NCBI GenBank assembly: GCA_020744425.1
Contig: JAGMUV010000002.1
Location: 682,001-746,000, forward strand
Direction of reading: 5' to 3'
Length of the DNA stretch: 64,000 bases
DNA from: Dactylonectria macrodidyma
Taxonomy: Eukaryota; Ascomycota; Sordariomycetes; Hypocreales; Nectriaceae
Below are positions 41,644 to 53,744 of the stretch, piece by piece; the first letter of the stretch is position 1; the number at the start of each line of letters is the position of its first letter. Position numbers and translations under genes: made by a program. Below the pieces are notes generated by a model. It saw nothing but the letters and a program-made list of their open reading frames with translations, had not been told where the DNA came from and did no database searches.

Positions 41644-44030
41644 TGCTTCGAGATCGGTTTTGGGATCGGGGGATATGGGATCGTGGACCGGACGAGGGTG
41701 CAGGCTATTGTGAATAGATGCAGATACAAGATGCAGATGCAAAATGCAGTATTGCAAGCTTGAAGTGCAGGCGGATTCGCTTCGGTTCGTGGACGGGGGA
41801 GTCGTTGAAAGTGGACGCGGATGCGGATGTGAAGTTGGGAGGTTTGGTGGTGAAAGAGAGAGCGCGGAAGTGGTGGAGGGAACCAGTGGTGGCAAGCAGG
41901 GAAAGGCGCGTTGGCCTAGGCTCTAATGGTTGGTTGGTTTTTTTTTTTGGGTGGGGGGGAGGTGCTGTAAAAAAAAATTCACTGGTGTTTCTTGGTTGTG
42001 CGGTTTGGAGTGGAAGTGAGCGACTGCAAAGTACGAATAGATGCGATTTCGCAAAAAGAGGTAAAAGAAGACTTGATGGGCTAAGAAGGGAGGGGAGGAT
42101 GCTATTCTATTATGTGGGAATGCCCAAGTTGGATTTTGCCGTGACTGTTTTGTTGGCCGCGTGTGCTAGGTCATATGCGAGAGCTGTTCTCACTCCGGAT
42201 TCACAACTCACGGCTTTTACCTTTCATCCTCAGGCTCGTGCCCGAGTGGCGAAGTGCCAGGCAAGGCGCGAAGATGACACGACCGCCTCGGAACTGCGCA
42301 ACTGGATGACTCACTCAGATAACAACGGAAAATTAATTGGATAGGGGTACTGGACGCCGCCCAAACGCACAGCTGTTGGAGCATGATGCCCAGCCATTTG
42401 TAAGGCGGTTTCCACCAACATCAAGACTCGAAGTCTTGCAGCACTCCGAGCGGAAAATGGAGGTGTGCTAGTGTTCATTTATTAATGAAGCGCGAGTTCA
42501 TCATTTGCTTGAAATTCCTAACTAGATCACGAGTCACACTGAAATTAATGAGCAACGTCTATGTGCGTGATGAATTCTACGTAGTGAATAGTGTAGCAAC
42601 AAGGCCAGCACCAGGCCCTTGTTTGCCAGGCTCGCTGACATTTGCATGAACACCAAGTATTGGCTGAGTCACTCCGCATTTCAGGGGATAGGAAGGCTGC
42701 CCACCTACCAGCTGCGCGAGATTCATCAACATCAGACGCGTCCCAAATAGAAGTTGCTAGAATCACGTAGCAGGTATCTTGACGAACCAGCATGGCAATT
42801 CACCACGTATCATCCATGTGTTTGATAGACAGGGGCATGACGTATCCAGGCAATGCGACACGGGGACTGCCTGTCTATCCGATCAAGGCTACAAGTTCCG
42901 CGGTCTGCCAGGTGATTCCCTTTCAGCCAGAAATAGTAGCGCCAACCAGCTGGAGGAGAAGGGCACGTGTGGGGAACACCCTGCCAGTCATTCAGATAGT
43001 CTTTGTTGGCTTCCCCCAAACCTGATGCCTCCTACAAGACGTACCTAGGTAGGCGAGTGAACCAATGCACGCATGGTAGTATCCAATGCAGCATTATCTG
43101 CGCCCAACCCAATCGCATGATCCGGGATACTCCTTTTGCTCAGCTGTGTCCCGACAACAAACGAGGGGCTCCACCCCCAGCTTCTCGTCGGGCTTTCATG
43201 TCACTCACGTTCTTGTGCATTTGGGCATCGTGACAATGTTACCAAGACGGTGCCGTAGTAGGCCGCCATATCCCTGCAACGCTCGCACTAGCCGACGACC
43301 CCATGACCCAAAGTCAGCGAGAATCACGGTTCGGCTCAACTATGGTCCATTCAATGATCAGCTCTGTTGCTCTCCTCACATCCATTGATGAAATGCTGCC
43401 AAGCCTAAACCTAAGTGCTAAGTCTTCCTTCGACGGGCTGTGCTAACATGGAGGGGGCATTCTTGCAGCTAGAACGATTGTATCACAGCGGGCGAGCGAG
43501 GTACCAACGCTGTAGGCGAATACGCGCTGTGTCGGTTGTCCAAGAACACCTCGTCAGCGCTGGGGTGGCGGCAATCCCACCGTCTCACTGATAAATGGTG
43601 CCCCTCCACTGTAAGGTACGAAGCTAATTAGGACGCAAGGCAGTAGAATCAACGGCTTTGCGGCTTCCTCCCCGCATCTGATGGTGCCAGGATTCAACCC
43701 CGCCCGCCATCATCTGGGGGTCAGCCCTTAGAGGCTTAGGCGCTGGGTGGCACGTCATGGCTCCCTCCACTGCCCGCTGCACTGGGTGTCCAGGGCACTG
43801 AAGCTCTCCACAACAACCCAAGACAAGGTCTCGACTACTGCTTCTGCTTCCACTTCTGCTGCTTTCTCTCCCCCACACCAACTGAGAGCCCATCCTACCG
43901 AATATCCCTCGGCCGCATACTCTGCGACCTTCAAGACGACTTCAAGAGCTTTCTTTTGCCTGCTCCGTTGAGTCTTAGTGCTACCGCAACTTGTCCAATT
44001 CTCCTCCCCGAGTCCGCTTCCATAGCAACC
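41644..44030. other. Long intergenic, divergent promoters of rpb9 and ess1
   Basis: About 2.4 kb. A T-run and G-run lie at 41940-41960 and an A-run at 41970. Open frames at 41718-42344 and 43003-43388 carry no domain and lie in promoter sequence. Nothing else is recognised. Confidence 0.5.
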
Positions 44031-44881
44031 ATGGTAAGCACCCAATCGGCCCCTCAGCTCTCGTCAAAACATGCCGTCGCCACGGCCAACGCGATCAACT
44101 GGATGCCCTTCTGCTTCCCAGCACCTGCCTACAGCTCCTTAAACCCCTACCAGGCTCATTTTATTCATATTGGATGAACCGTTTGACTAACCCGCGTTCC
44201 CACCATGCCCTAGGCTGAGAACGGCCTTCCCTCCGGTTGGGAGGTTCGACACTCCAACTCCAAGAACCTTCCCTACTACTTCAATGCCGCCGAGAAGGTC
44301 TCCCGATGGGAGCCGCCGGCGGGCACCGACACCGAGAAGCTGAAGCACTACATGGCCGCCTACCACAGCGCCGGCGCCCGCCCGGGTGACGTCCCCGACT
44401 CTACTGAAGGCAAGATCCGCGCCGCCCACCTGCTGGTCAAGCACCGCGAAAGCCGACGACCGAGCAGCTGGCGAGAGGTATGTGTTCCTGGAAAAGTGGC
44501 CAAGAACGTGTCCTGACGTCGTTCCGCGACTTCAATAGGCCGAAATTACCCGCTCCAAGGAGGAGGCGCTTGAGATTATCAAGGGCCACGAGCAGAAGAT
44601 CAACAGCGGGAGCATCACCCTCGGCGAGCTGGCCCTTACCGAGTCCGATTGCTCGTCCGCTCGCAAGCGTGGCGACCTGGGATACTTTGGCAAGGGCGAC
44701 ATGCAGAAGGAGTTTGAGGACGCCGCCTTTGCCCTCCAGCCCGGCCAGATGAGTTCAGTCGTAGAGACGGCGAGTGGCCTGCACTTGATTGAACGGTAAG
44801 CCGGACCTTTCCCTCGCTTCCCATACGAGACTTTGCTTGAAGTGTGGTGCTGACGAAATTGCCAAATTAAGATTGCCGTAA
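44031..44881 (+). CDS. ess1: Parvulin-type peptidyl-prolyl isomerase Ess1/Pin1
   Basis: Four exons, 44031-44033, 44214-44477, 44539-44795 and 44872-44881, give 177 residues. Exon 1 is the ATG alone, followed by a 180-nt intron; exon 4 encodes only the last residues LP. The WW domain has W10 and W33 (LPSGWEVRHSNSKNLPYYFN). The parvulin domain keeps H73, R82/R83 (KHRESRRPSSWR), C127, M144, Q145 and H171, each 14 positions after its human Pin1 equivalent. It isomerises phospho-Ser/Thr-Pro bonds, notably in the RNA polymerase II C-terminal domain, and is essential in many fungi. All catalytic residues are present. Confidence 0.95.
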
Positions 44882-45252
44882 AAGACTGGCACAAACGGCG
44901 CATGGTATTAGCCGAAGAGTGTGTTGAGCGGGCGCTGATATCCCGAAAAGGAAGATAGAGAGGGCTGTTGAGGTTTGTCTGCGTCAACGAGTCGTGAACA
45001 TGACGTGTTGTTGACTGCACCAAACGAATTGGGGCTACCTTCTTGCTTGACTTGATGACTTGAATGCTGGGGTTTTAACCAAATAGCTTGGTACTGAATA
45101 TTAACATCCAAACCTATCCTATTCCTGGTCCGCGTATCTGTCTCTGGCGGCCTTCTCATGTAGTTCTAGTCATTTACACATCCGGTCCCGTCGCAATCAT
45201 CCAACTCGCACAATGTATATCACAGCACAGCGTTTAACCTGTAAGCCTCTTG
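44882..45252. other. Convergent 3' flanks of ess1 and the LrgB-like gene
   Basis: About 370 bases with no gene. Confidence 0.55.
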
Positions 45253-47295
45253 TCATCGGTTCGCCAACCCCAGAACCACGCCTTTGAATGGCTCAACTGT
45301 TGTGAACACAACTGTCATGACACCAAATACCGTCATGGACAGCGCAGCATATGGAGCTGCACGACTCCTCGTCTCATATAGATAGGACACACCCATCGCC
45401 GCCCCGTTGATTCCAATCGCCACGCCAGCAGCGATGGTTATTGGGTCATCTGCGCTGGCTAAGTCATGTTCTCTCGAGTCAGACCTACGATCTTGGAGAG
45501 TGCTCTCGCTTTCTTCGGATGTCAGTGGGTTCACACCACCTTGTGACGAGACGCTCTCCCTCGTCCCCTTGACACCCATTTTGTCTAAGACAACTGGGTA
45601 CAGCAACTGGCCTAGTATCCCGTTGCTCACCACGAGCGCCGCGTTGACTCCCAAGTTTCCGCTCACCGCCGCCATGGCCGGCTTCGCCAACGCCAGCGTG
45701 GTGCTCCGCGCCGCAAACGCAAGCGCCTCGCTCTCAGCCAGACCCAAGGTGCGCGCGGAGAGCACAGAGAGGAAGACGTTGCCCGCCGCGGCAGCCACGG
45801 AAATGAGAATCGCGAGGGCGCCTGCGCAGCTGAAGAGTTGGCGCTGGCACTCGTACAGCTTGAAGCCCCATATCAGGATGCCGCATTCTAGGACCGAGAG
45901 GGCGCCGTCGCCAGCGCCGAACCAAGCTGGCGTGCCGGCGGGGAGGGGAATAGACGTCGCGCCGGATGACCAGAGTGCGTAGAGTGGTGTCCCACTACTG
46001 AACTTGTGCAAGATGTCTGGGAGGCTATCAGAGCCGCAAGCGTAGGCCTTGGTTCTTATGTAGGACGTCATGAGGAGAGTCGTCATCAGCACAGGGTTCA
46101 TGATGGTCACCATGGCGTTCTTCATCTTTGACCTGGATGAAAACCACGACGATCTTTTGAAATTTCTCAGGAGTCTGAGAGTGCTGGCCCAGACGAACCA
46201 AAGCACACAGCCGTCTAGCACCCGGTCGTCCTCGCTAAGAAACGCTGTGGGAAATCCGATGAGGAAGATGCAGAAGAAAGAGGCTAGGAGAGGAAAGTAG
46301 GACGTGTAAGTGTTCCAAGTTGAGGATGAGGAAGTATCCAAGGTCTCAGCCGTGCACTCGTCCATCGACGATCTCCGAGTTGTCGCAGCAGACGACTCAG
46401 CTGCCGGAAATAGCGTTGAACCGCGTCTGCTCTTTTCACGGTTGTTGGTTATCATCTGCACAGACTGCTGGAGAGTTGAATTGGAAGGCCAATGTATTTC
46501 GGCTTGCGGCGTGTTCTGCATAATTGGAGGTCCGCTGAAGTCTTGAGGTGTTCGAGATGCTGCATTTATTGCTGCGCTTGTGACCGCCAGGGCTAATCCG
46601 AACACTGTGGCCCATGATGCCAAGTTTGTCACGGCTAGTCGAAAGTCAGTCAGAGATGGACCGACGGATATAGGAGATACCAACCAAAGTTTCCAATAAT
46701 GCGCGCAATGTCGGTCCCGTTTAGAAGCTCGTTCTGGTTGAGCATGACAAGCGGAATGGGGAAGCCTAGGCCAAGGTGGGAGTTGATGAAGTCTATCTGC
46801 GTCGTTGTTCAACATCGATGAGCCGAACGAGGACCAGATCCTGCATACCTTTTGTTTGATATGCGTCTTGTATATGTCATCAATGTTTTCAACCCATCTG
46901 GAAGCTATGGCCATTACTATGAAGAGCAATGCCATCCCGGAGATGGACGAGAAGTAGCTTAGGTTGGCTGGATCCCACGCCCGACTCAACCCCCAGATGA
47001 CGAGCTCACTCGCCAAGTAGACAACAGCAACCCAGAAGAAAAAGGTAATGGCATTGGCGATTTGCACAAGTCGCTGCCTCCAGACGCCTGATGAGACAGC
47101 CATGGCTGAATTGTCTCGGTCGGCTTGAAACATCTTCACCAGCCATGTCGCCAGCTGCCCGAGACTGGCGAGAACCGGGCGAAGGCGCCCATATGAGTGT
47201 CTGAGACAGCGATCCAGACAGCGGAGGATTTCAGAGACGTTGAGCCTGGCCGCGGTCATTGTGAAACGGCGCGTAGGCGACACAGCGAGCAGCAA
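45253..47295 (-). CDS. LrgB-like multi-pass membrane protein
   Basis: Three exons, 47295-46849, 46796-46685 and 46634-45253, give 646 residues. The two introns (52 and 50 nt) together equal 34 codons, so one continuous frame spans the locus with exon 2 misread; splicing restores KQKIDFINSHLGLGFPIPLVMLN and IIGNFAVTNLASW. About twelve hydrophobic segments are seen. The C-terminal half carries LrgB features: RTLGLAESEALAFAARSTTLALAKPAM, GNLGVNAALVVSNGILGQLL and a final GVAIGINGAAMGVSYLYE. Bacterial LrgAB/CidAB act on murein hydrolase control and export, plant LrgAB in chloroplast glycolate transport; fungal roles are unclear. A shorter start at 47259 (MTAARLN) is equally possible. Confidence 0.85.
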   Translation of the reverse strand: MLLAVSPTRRFTMTAARLNVSEILRCLDRCLRHSYGRLRPVLASLGQLATWLVKMFQADRDNSAMAVSSGVWRQRLVQIANAITFFFWVAVVYLASELVIWGLSRAWDPANLSYFSSISGMALLFIVMAIASRWVENIDDIYKTHIKQKVCRIWSSFGSSMLNNDADRLHQLPPWPRLPHSACHAQPERASKRDRHCAHYWKLWLVSPISVGPSLTDFRLAVTNLASWATVFGLALAVTSAAINAASRTPQDFSGPPIMQNTPQAEIHWPSNSTLQQSVQMITNNREKSRRGSTLFPAAESSAATTRRSSMDECTAETLDTSSSSTWNTYTSYFPLLASFFCIFLIGFPTAFLSEDDRVLDGCVLWFVWASTLRLLRNFKRSSWFSSRSKMKNAMVTIMNPVLMTTLLMTSYIRTKAYACGSDSLPDILHKFSSGTPLYALWSSGATSIPLPAGTPAWFGAGDGALSVLECGILIWGFKLYECQRQLFSCAGALAILISVAAAAGNVFLSVLSARTLGLAESEALAFAARSTTLALAKPAMAAVSGNLGVNAALVVSNGILGQLLYPVVLDKMGVKGTRESVSSQGGVNPLTSEESESTLQDRRSDSREHDLASADDPITIAAGVAIGINGAAMGVSYLYETRSRAAPYAALSMTVFGVMTVVFTTVEPFKGVVLGLANR

Positions 47296-49221
47296 TATGA
47301 CGGTCGAGAGGTCGTGAAGAGCAGCAACTCAAGGCTGAATCAGAACGATGCGAAGGCCGTTACACATGTCCTCGCACCCTGCGGCCCCGAGGGAATACGG
47401 ATTTAAAAAGAAGACTCTAGGACTCGATGAGTAGACGAATGACACGTCAGGGACAAGTGCAGAGGGGAAGAGAAAGGGTTGCGGATGGGGTGGGAGTGGG
47501 TTGGCAATGGAAACGAGTCCTTCCCGGCTCCCTGTGGCGAGGGATGCGGGAAGCAGAAGCCAGTGGAGGGCCTTCATGCAGGCAGCAGAAGTTAGCTGAG
47601 TATGAATCATACTGTTGTTCTCCATGTCGATGGGTGCTTTCTCATTTCACTTTCAGGTTTGGGGACGGCTGCTCTGCGTACTCTCCCAACGCTCATTGGA
47701 GCAAAGGGAACCTGGAACCATCACCCACCGCCCAGACATTTGGAAACAGACGAATGTATGACAACCAAGTACCCGAGTTTAAGCAAACTTTGGGGAGCTA
47801 CCGCTTTCGTTATGACGCCAGGAGACTGGTCTTCCAGGAACGGGATCGAAGGCAAGATAGCCGTCTCGAAGCGGTCCCCATTGGCGGGTTTCTACCCGTC
47901 GGGATTGGCAATGAGGCTGGCAACAAACGGTGACCAAGGAATACGCACACGTCCTGACGAATCCAAAGAGCAGCTAGTTGAAGTGAAACGCTGGCACGTC
48001 ATTTTGGGAGCAAACACGGCCCTCGAAATAGCATTATAGGACTCTCCGGAGCCGAGGGGGGGGGGGCGGCACCTCGCACTGGTGGAGAGAAACACAGCAG
48101 TCGATATTCCCCGCCGGATTAGGTGCAACGGCTCTCAAGATGGATAGACCATACAAAAGAATAGAAGATACTAATCGAAGCAGGATAGGAACGAGAGAGA
48201 GAGACTAGCGGTGCGGACGGAAACAGATCTGACAAATCGGCCCCCTAGCCACGGCAGAGACGTTGGGGGACGTGGGACAGGTTGCAGACCAGAGGCGGGG
48301 CGTATTGACAATGGTAAGCGGTTTTAATTTTATCATGGGGTGTAGGGATATGGAATCGGAAAAGGATATATCTATCGAGTATCCTGCTCAGCGTTTGAAT
48401 GTGTTCCCGTGGACTGAAACCAATGCATCACGATAGACACGAGGCGGAAAGTTGGAGCATCGACAAGGCGTCGTCCAGATTCGGACTTGTGCAGTCCAAA
48501 CCAGCCACTCGGCGCGTTTTGGGGCAAACAGTTGACAGCCCTGAAGCCACAGGGGGATGGTCCACTGTAGATCCCGTCTCCCAGGTGGGTGGGCCGCCCA
48601 AAACACGGTGCCACCGTTTGAGGTGGGGGGTCTAAGGCTGGCGCTGTAGCGTGCCGCTGCACCGTCCAATAGCGGCGCCAGTCAACCACTGACCGCCCAG
48701 AAGAGCAGTGTGTTGGTTGTCTTGGATCTTGGCCCAACGACGTGTTGTTTGCCCGAGTTGCTAGGAAGCAGAGACAGCGACGAGATTTGTCTTTTGGGTA
48801 TGAGACAAAGAAGAGCCCTGGATACTGTCTGGATCATCTTTTTTTATCGTGGATTATCGATTCTGTCCTATCTCACAGCGGACAGTCTCTTCTAGTAGCT
48901 GCATCCCCACACGCTGCATCCATCCCCAGTTCTGAACATCACGGGTCTCCTCTGCGGCATTCCGTTCAGCCCAGCTTTGACAGGCTCGATCCGGCTCTGC
49001 CAGCAGGCAATCTGTTTCATCTGGACTTGGAGATCATCTCCCCCTCTCTCCCTATCCCTCCACCATTTGTGCCACCGCGCCAGCGACTCGTAACCCCTTT
49101 GGGCATTCTCGCTACCGAGGCGTGGGCTGGGGGGCTCGTAGGGTTTGGCGGCAGCATTCTGTGCGACATCGCCCCGAGGGCATCACCAGAAAACGCCACC
49201 TCGCTATTCCACAGGACCACG
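47296..49221. other. Long intergenic between divergent genes
   Basis: About 1.9 kb. It includes an 11-base G-run at 48056-48066. The frame upstream of 49222 stays open back to 48742, but its sequence lacks domain features. No other gene. Confidence 0.5.
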
Positions 49222-51079
49222 ATGGATCTCGGCCCCAGCGGCCGTGCCGAGGCCTTGCTGCTCAAGGCTGCCCGCGCGTACGGTGTCCGCGCCGCCAGGG
49301 ACGACATCCAGCGGGCCTTGGCCGATCCTGACGGCGGCACAGCGTTGGTCGAGTGGGCGAACATGCATCTCGCGTCCGATCATCTCTTGACGGCTGATGA
49401 GCTGGCACTGTAAGCATCAAATTGGATACCCCTCCCCTTTGGAGTATGTCTCAGAGATGTATCGAATTTGGGTTAACTGACCCGTGGCTGCTAGATATAC
49501 GGCCCTAGACAGGAGCGGCCAGGTCGATGTGCTGGCGGATGCGCACGACCTGGGAGAGGTGCAGGCGGTCAACGAGGAGGACATCAAGGCTGCCATCGAG
49601 GAGCTCAACCGCTCCACCGCCACCATCACCAAGCAAACAGAGACCCTGCGCCAACAACAAGACGCCCTCGCCCGTCTCGTCAGGAAGCGAGCCGAGAGCG
49701 AGGCCCAGCGCCGGGATCTCGAGTCGACTCGGCTGCGAAGCTCCGAGTCTCAACGTAAGAAGCTTGCCACAGAGGTAACGTATTTCTCAAACTAATCACA
49801 TACACGACATATCAGCTGATGCAGAAAAATTCGCTAGGTGGAAGACCTCGCGCATAGTCTCGGCTATCGGATTGCCGACCTGGAGCAGCAGACCAAGGAT
49901 GTGAGGACCATCCTCAATGAGACGGTGGATGGAGTCTTTCACTCAGATGACAAGCTCTTATCCAGCCTCCAAAAGCTTGGATGGGAGCTGGACCAACGAG
50001 ACCCTGAAGAGCAGAAGTCTGTGGAAAAACTGCGAGAGATTCTCATGCGGTATGTGCTTATTGATATTGACAAGGGAGCACCGCTGACGATCCCCGATAG
50101 CTACATCAAGACCACGGTTGAGACCCTCCGCACTAGGCTCGACAGAGTCTACCTCGAGGCAGTCATCGCAACGGAGCGCGTAGGCGAGAGTAGGTCTGCC
50201 AGCAGCGACGAGGTCAAGGCGCTCGAGGAGGAACTCGAGTCGCTGTACTCGGAAATCCTACCCGTGGCCCAAATGTCCGCCGAGCAGGAGCACCTGGAAC
50301 CTGCTCTGCAGTCGACCGACTCTCAAAGCGGACAGAGCCTGCGCCGTTCCGCAGTGGCGGTGACATATGTTGGTTTCATCTTTCATGGACAGTTGCCGGT
50401 TTCTTGCTAACCTCGTCAGATCAACGAATCCCTTGACTATCTGCTTGATCGGATTGACCTCCTCGGAGGTCGAGTCGAGACGCTGAACTCGCACCAAAAC
50501 GCAGCTGCGTCCATCTTCTCCGCGGCCAAGAACGAGATCGCAACCCCGATATCGCCTGTTCGAAAACCAGTCCAGCAGGCCCCTCCCATCTCGCCCATAC
50601 GCAAGCCGGCCCCGATCCGAATGCGCTCTAACACAGTCGCCGAGTCGGGCCGCGGCAACCGGCGCCGCTCCTCCGGGATCCAAGACGAGCCGGCCATGGA
50701 GGCGCTGCTGCGCAACATTGCGCTCTCGTTGCCGCCGGCCGAGGACGCCACCACGGGCGAGCAGGCCGCGGACCTGGCCCAGGTCATCGCCGAGCGCTCC
50801 GAAAAGGCCGCCGACGTGGCGAGGAACGCCCAGGAGGCCTTCGAGGCCGGCGCCGTTTCCAAGCTGCAGGACGCGCGCTTGGCGATCCAGCTTCTGCGGG
50901 ACAGCATCCTCGCGGAGAGCCCATTTGGGGAGGTCAGGCTCGTGGACCCGGAGATTGAAGGCTCGATCCACGTGCTGGGCCAGGAGGTGGAAAAGGTGAG
51001 GGAGAAGCTGGAGGCTGTGGACGTGAAGAAAGGGGTAAAGAGTGCTAAGAAAGAAGAATTTGTGCATCGGTGGGCATGA
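49222..51079 (+). CDS. Coiled-coil protein, HAUS3/augmin-like candidate
   Basis: Four exons, 49222-49409, 49495-49774, 49838-50368 and 50420-51079, give 552 residues. The N-terminus (about 1-90) is a helical head: LVEWANMHLASDHLLTADELALYTALDRSG, then an acidic VNEEDIKAAIEEL. Long coiled coils run at about 85-160 and 160-330. The C-terminal third has a Pro/Arg-rich linker and helices ending VHRWA. The head followed by a coil resembles animal HAUS3, a subunit of augmin that recruits gamma-tubulin to spindle microtubules, but this rests on pattern only. The exon 3 donor could be GTGACA (nine bases earlier) instead of GTTGGT; both keep the frame. Plausible role: microtubule or septal scaffold. 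Confidence 0.7.
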
Positions 51080-51509
51080 TTATACGCTTTCCTGGGCTCG
51101 AGACCACTGCTGAAGCTCTTGTAATAAGCTGAAAATGCTGCGAATCTTGAACACATGGTTGAAGGTACCCCAAAACCGCATACGCCTGTATTGTGGGAGT
51201 GATCTAGCTGAAAGCACATCTATGTTTTTTTACATGAGCAAAACGCCTACCTGGCGACACGTCCATCCTATGCTTCTATAACCGCCACGTCGCGCGCTCG
51301 CTCGGAGTAGCCGGTGCTGTCTAATGTAGAAAAAACCCTGGCCTGGAATACGGCTCTACGGCCGCTGGGTATCCTGTTCGGCCCTGGCGCCATTGTCTGC
51401 TTGACTTGTCGAACCAGCCTTTGACTCTGACTGCGCCCAGCTGGTTTTTGATTATCCTCGCACCTTCGAGTTCTTTGGGTCTCAATTGTGAAAAAGTGCC
51501 TGGATCTCT
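51080..51509. other. Convergent 3' flanks
   Basis: 430 bases between two stop codons, no gene. Confidence 0.55.
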
Positions 51510-52511
51510 CTATCGGTCGCGACCGAGGCGCTCTTCGTCGTCATCCCGGAGTTCATACGCAGGCCGGAACTTTGTGGAATCGCTGCCGACGGCCAGCGCT
51601 GGGTTGGGCCGTGTGTCCGTTACACCGCCGAGGGAAGTGAAGCCCTGGTTGTACAGTTCACAAAATGGGATTTCGAGATGGCGGATAAACTGTGGCTTCG
51701 GTTAGCATTCCATAATTCCATAACGACTCGTTCTGGCAGCTTTGTGCTTGTACAATAGAGGTATGGGGAGACTTACAGCCCAAATCTCGACGTAATGCCA
51801 GTCAATGACGGGGTGGACACGCATAAACTGCGGCCAGTCCTTGTCGGTGACGTCGAAATGGGTGAGCAGCTCGGCATGCGGATCGGTGCGGCGCGTGCCC
51901 ATGAAGATAGCCTTCAGTTCGGGCCGCTTGGCGAGGTACGCCTCGAGGGCCGGGCGCATCTTGGTGGTGTAGCGGTCGAGGTCGAGGTGATATTCCTCGG
52001 ACGTGACGGCGACGAAGTCCTCGACTTCTTGGAAGGGCTTGGAGGAGACGATGTAGAGGGCCTTGAAGGGTGTGGGCTTCGGCGAGTCGGAGTTGGTGCT
52101 GGAGTTGGTCGAGGAGGACGGCTGGACCGCGGGAAGGCAGGCGAGGAGGAGGATCAGGAGGACGAGGCAGTCCTTGCCGCCGTTGTAGGATATGGAGAGG
52201 TATTCGGGGCTGTTGTTTTATACAAGAGGTCAGCTTCACAATTAATCGTAGAATTACTAGGTATCAAGACCAGGCTCCGACTCCGGGACTCTCGGGGCAT
52301 TCACGTACCCATATCGGCGCAGCGCATCCTCAATGACACCATTCGAGATGCGGACCTGGTGCTGGACCTTCTGCAGCAGAGGATCGTCGAGCTGCTCGTC
52401 CAGGAACGAGAGGACCTTCTTTCGTAGCGTATAGCACACTTCTGGGAGCGTGTAAGAGGCGGTCGGGGTCGCGACGCCGTTTGCGACGCCGTTCTGTCGA
52501 GGTTCGGTCAT
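51510..52511 (-). CDS. fad1: FAD synthetase (FMN adenylyltransferase, PAPS-reductase fold)
   Basis: Three exons, 52511-52309, 52209-51777 and 51689-51510, give 271 residues. The PP-loop SYNGGKDC (about 75-82) is restored one codon after the first intron (RRYGPEYLSISYNGGKDC). Downstream are FKALYIVSSKPFQEVEDFV, AIFMGTRRTDPHAE (substrate-binding arginines), MRVHPVIDWHYVEIWAFIRHLEIPFCELYNQGFTSLGG and the final RPAYELRDDDEERLGR. All match yeast Fad1. It transfers AMP from ATP to FMN, giving FAD and pyrophosphate, an essential step of flavin metabolism in the cytosol or mitochondria. The glycine-rich N-terminal residues 1-20 are an unconserved leader. Confidence 0.94.
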
Positions 52512-53744
52512 GGTGTTTGGCGGCGGGAAATGGGGCGAGGGGGGCTCAGAGCATGACAATCCAAGCGATGTCGTAGGTGACGATGCGGCAATGAACTAGA
52601 CGATATAAATATAAATACAGTGACTCTTTTTATTTGACAGGTTGGGAACAGCTCCAAAGCGGCGATGTCAGAGGTAAGAGTGGTCGAGGCTCCCAGGGAG
52701 TTGCTAAGAATGGAAATGGGAGCCGATGGAATCGGATGGAGGAGAACGGGCGGCCCCAGGAGGAGTCGATAGTGCAGTGCCCCGCCTTTTCCGAACCCCG
52801 CGGCCCTTGACCGACCACCCTAGAGTACATAAGCCGCACCAGCCTCGGCATCGGACACCCGACCCATGGGAAGGCTAGAAAATATTCAAGGATACTATTA
52901 ACAATAGAGATTAATGTTTAGTCGAATGTGGCATGTGGGATTTCTCGTTAATCCAGTCTCAATCATCCCGGTTTTGGTCCCCCGTTATTCACCACATGTC
53001 CAAAGACCGGACAGGCAGACCAAGACATCCATTGAGACATTGCGGCTAGTACCCTTCAACTCTACCGCATCTCTCTACCCGACCCTTCTTACAGTGTAAT
53101 TACTCTCGTCTTATACGCCGTTCAAGTCTCTTCCAATGAGTCTATGACAAGTCGAGCATGACTCAAGCATCGGGACTCCCGACCCCGGTCATCTAGTCGC
53201 ACTCTCACTGAGTCATGCAAGTCAAGTATGTTCCCGTTGCTAAGTTGCAACACCTATATGCCCTCGTATAGTGTTGCACCTCGTCCAGTCTTGCCTTGGA
53301 AATCAAGGACAAAATGTCACAGATAGGATCAAAGCCCAATTGGTTCAAGATAGCCGTTACGCTAGCGCCTTGCATCGTCCCATCTTCTTCTCCACAACCA
53401 GTTGCTCAAGCGGTGGAGCGTAGCGTGATTATTGATAGCTGATCCACCCTGCAATCTGTATGTGGCTGGCGGAACATAAAGTTATAGGGGCGAGAGAGGT
53501 TTCGAGAGAAGAGATTATGGCGGACGGAAAGACTCGTCGATGAGTTCAAGTAGGCGAGCTACCTTTTGTCCTGAGTCACTTTGATCCTCTTCTGCGTGCT
53601 GCGAATTGTTTGAACTTGATTTGGTATACATTAGCCTTACCTGAATCTAGCCTGTCGTACCTCATCTAACCTAGGTTGTCAGTAGGAAGCATTTGTGGGC
53701 TGCGACACAGCCCTGGCCAGATGAAGAAAGCCCTCTGCAACATT
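52512..53744. other. Gene-free stretch
   Basis: About 1.2 kb, fad1 promoter plus the 3' flank of the next gene. Nothing recognised. Confidence 0.5.

Noticed and set aside
41718..42344. 208-codon plus-strand frame overlapping the rpb9 start
   Set aside because: It contains homopolymer runs and no domain and is antisense to the rpb9 5' region, so it is promoter sequence.
52512..53744. Gene in the gap between fad1 and the repeat protein
   Set aside because: Open frames are short, domain-free and without convincing splice sites.
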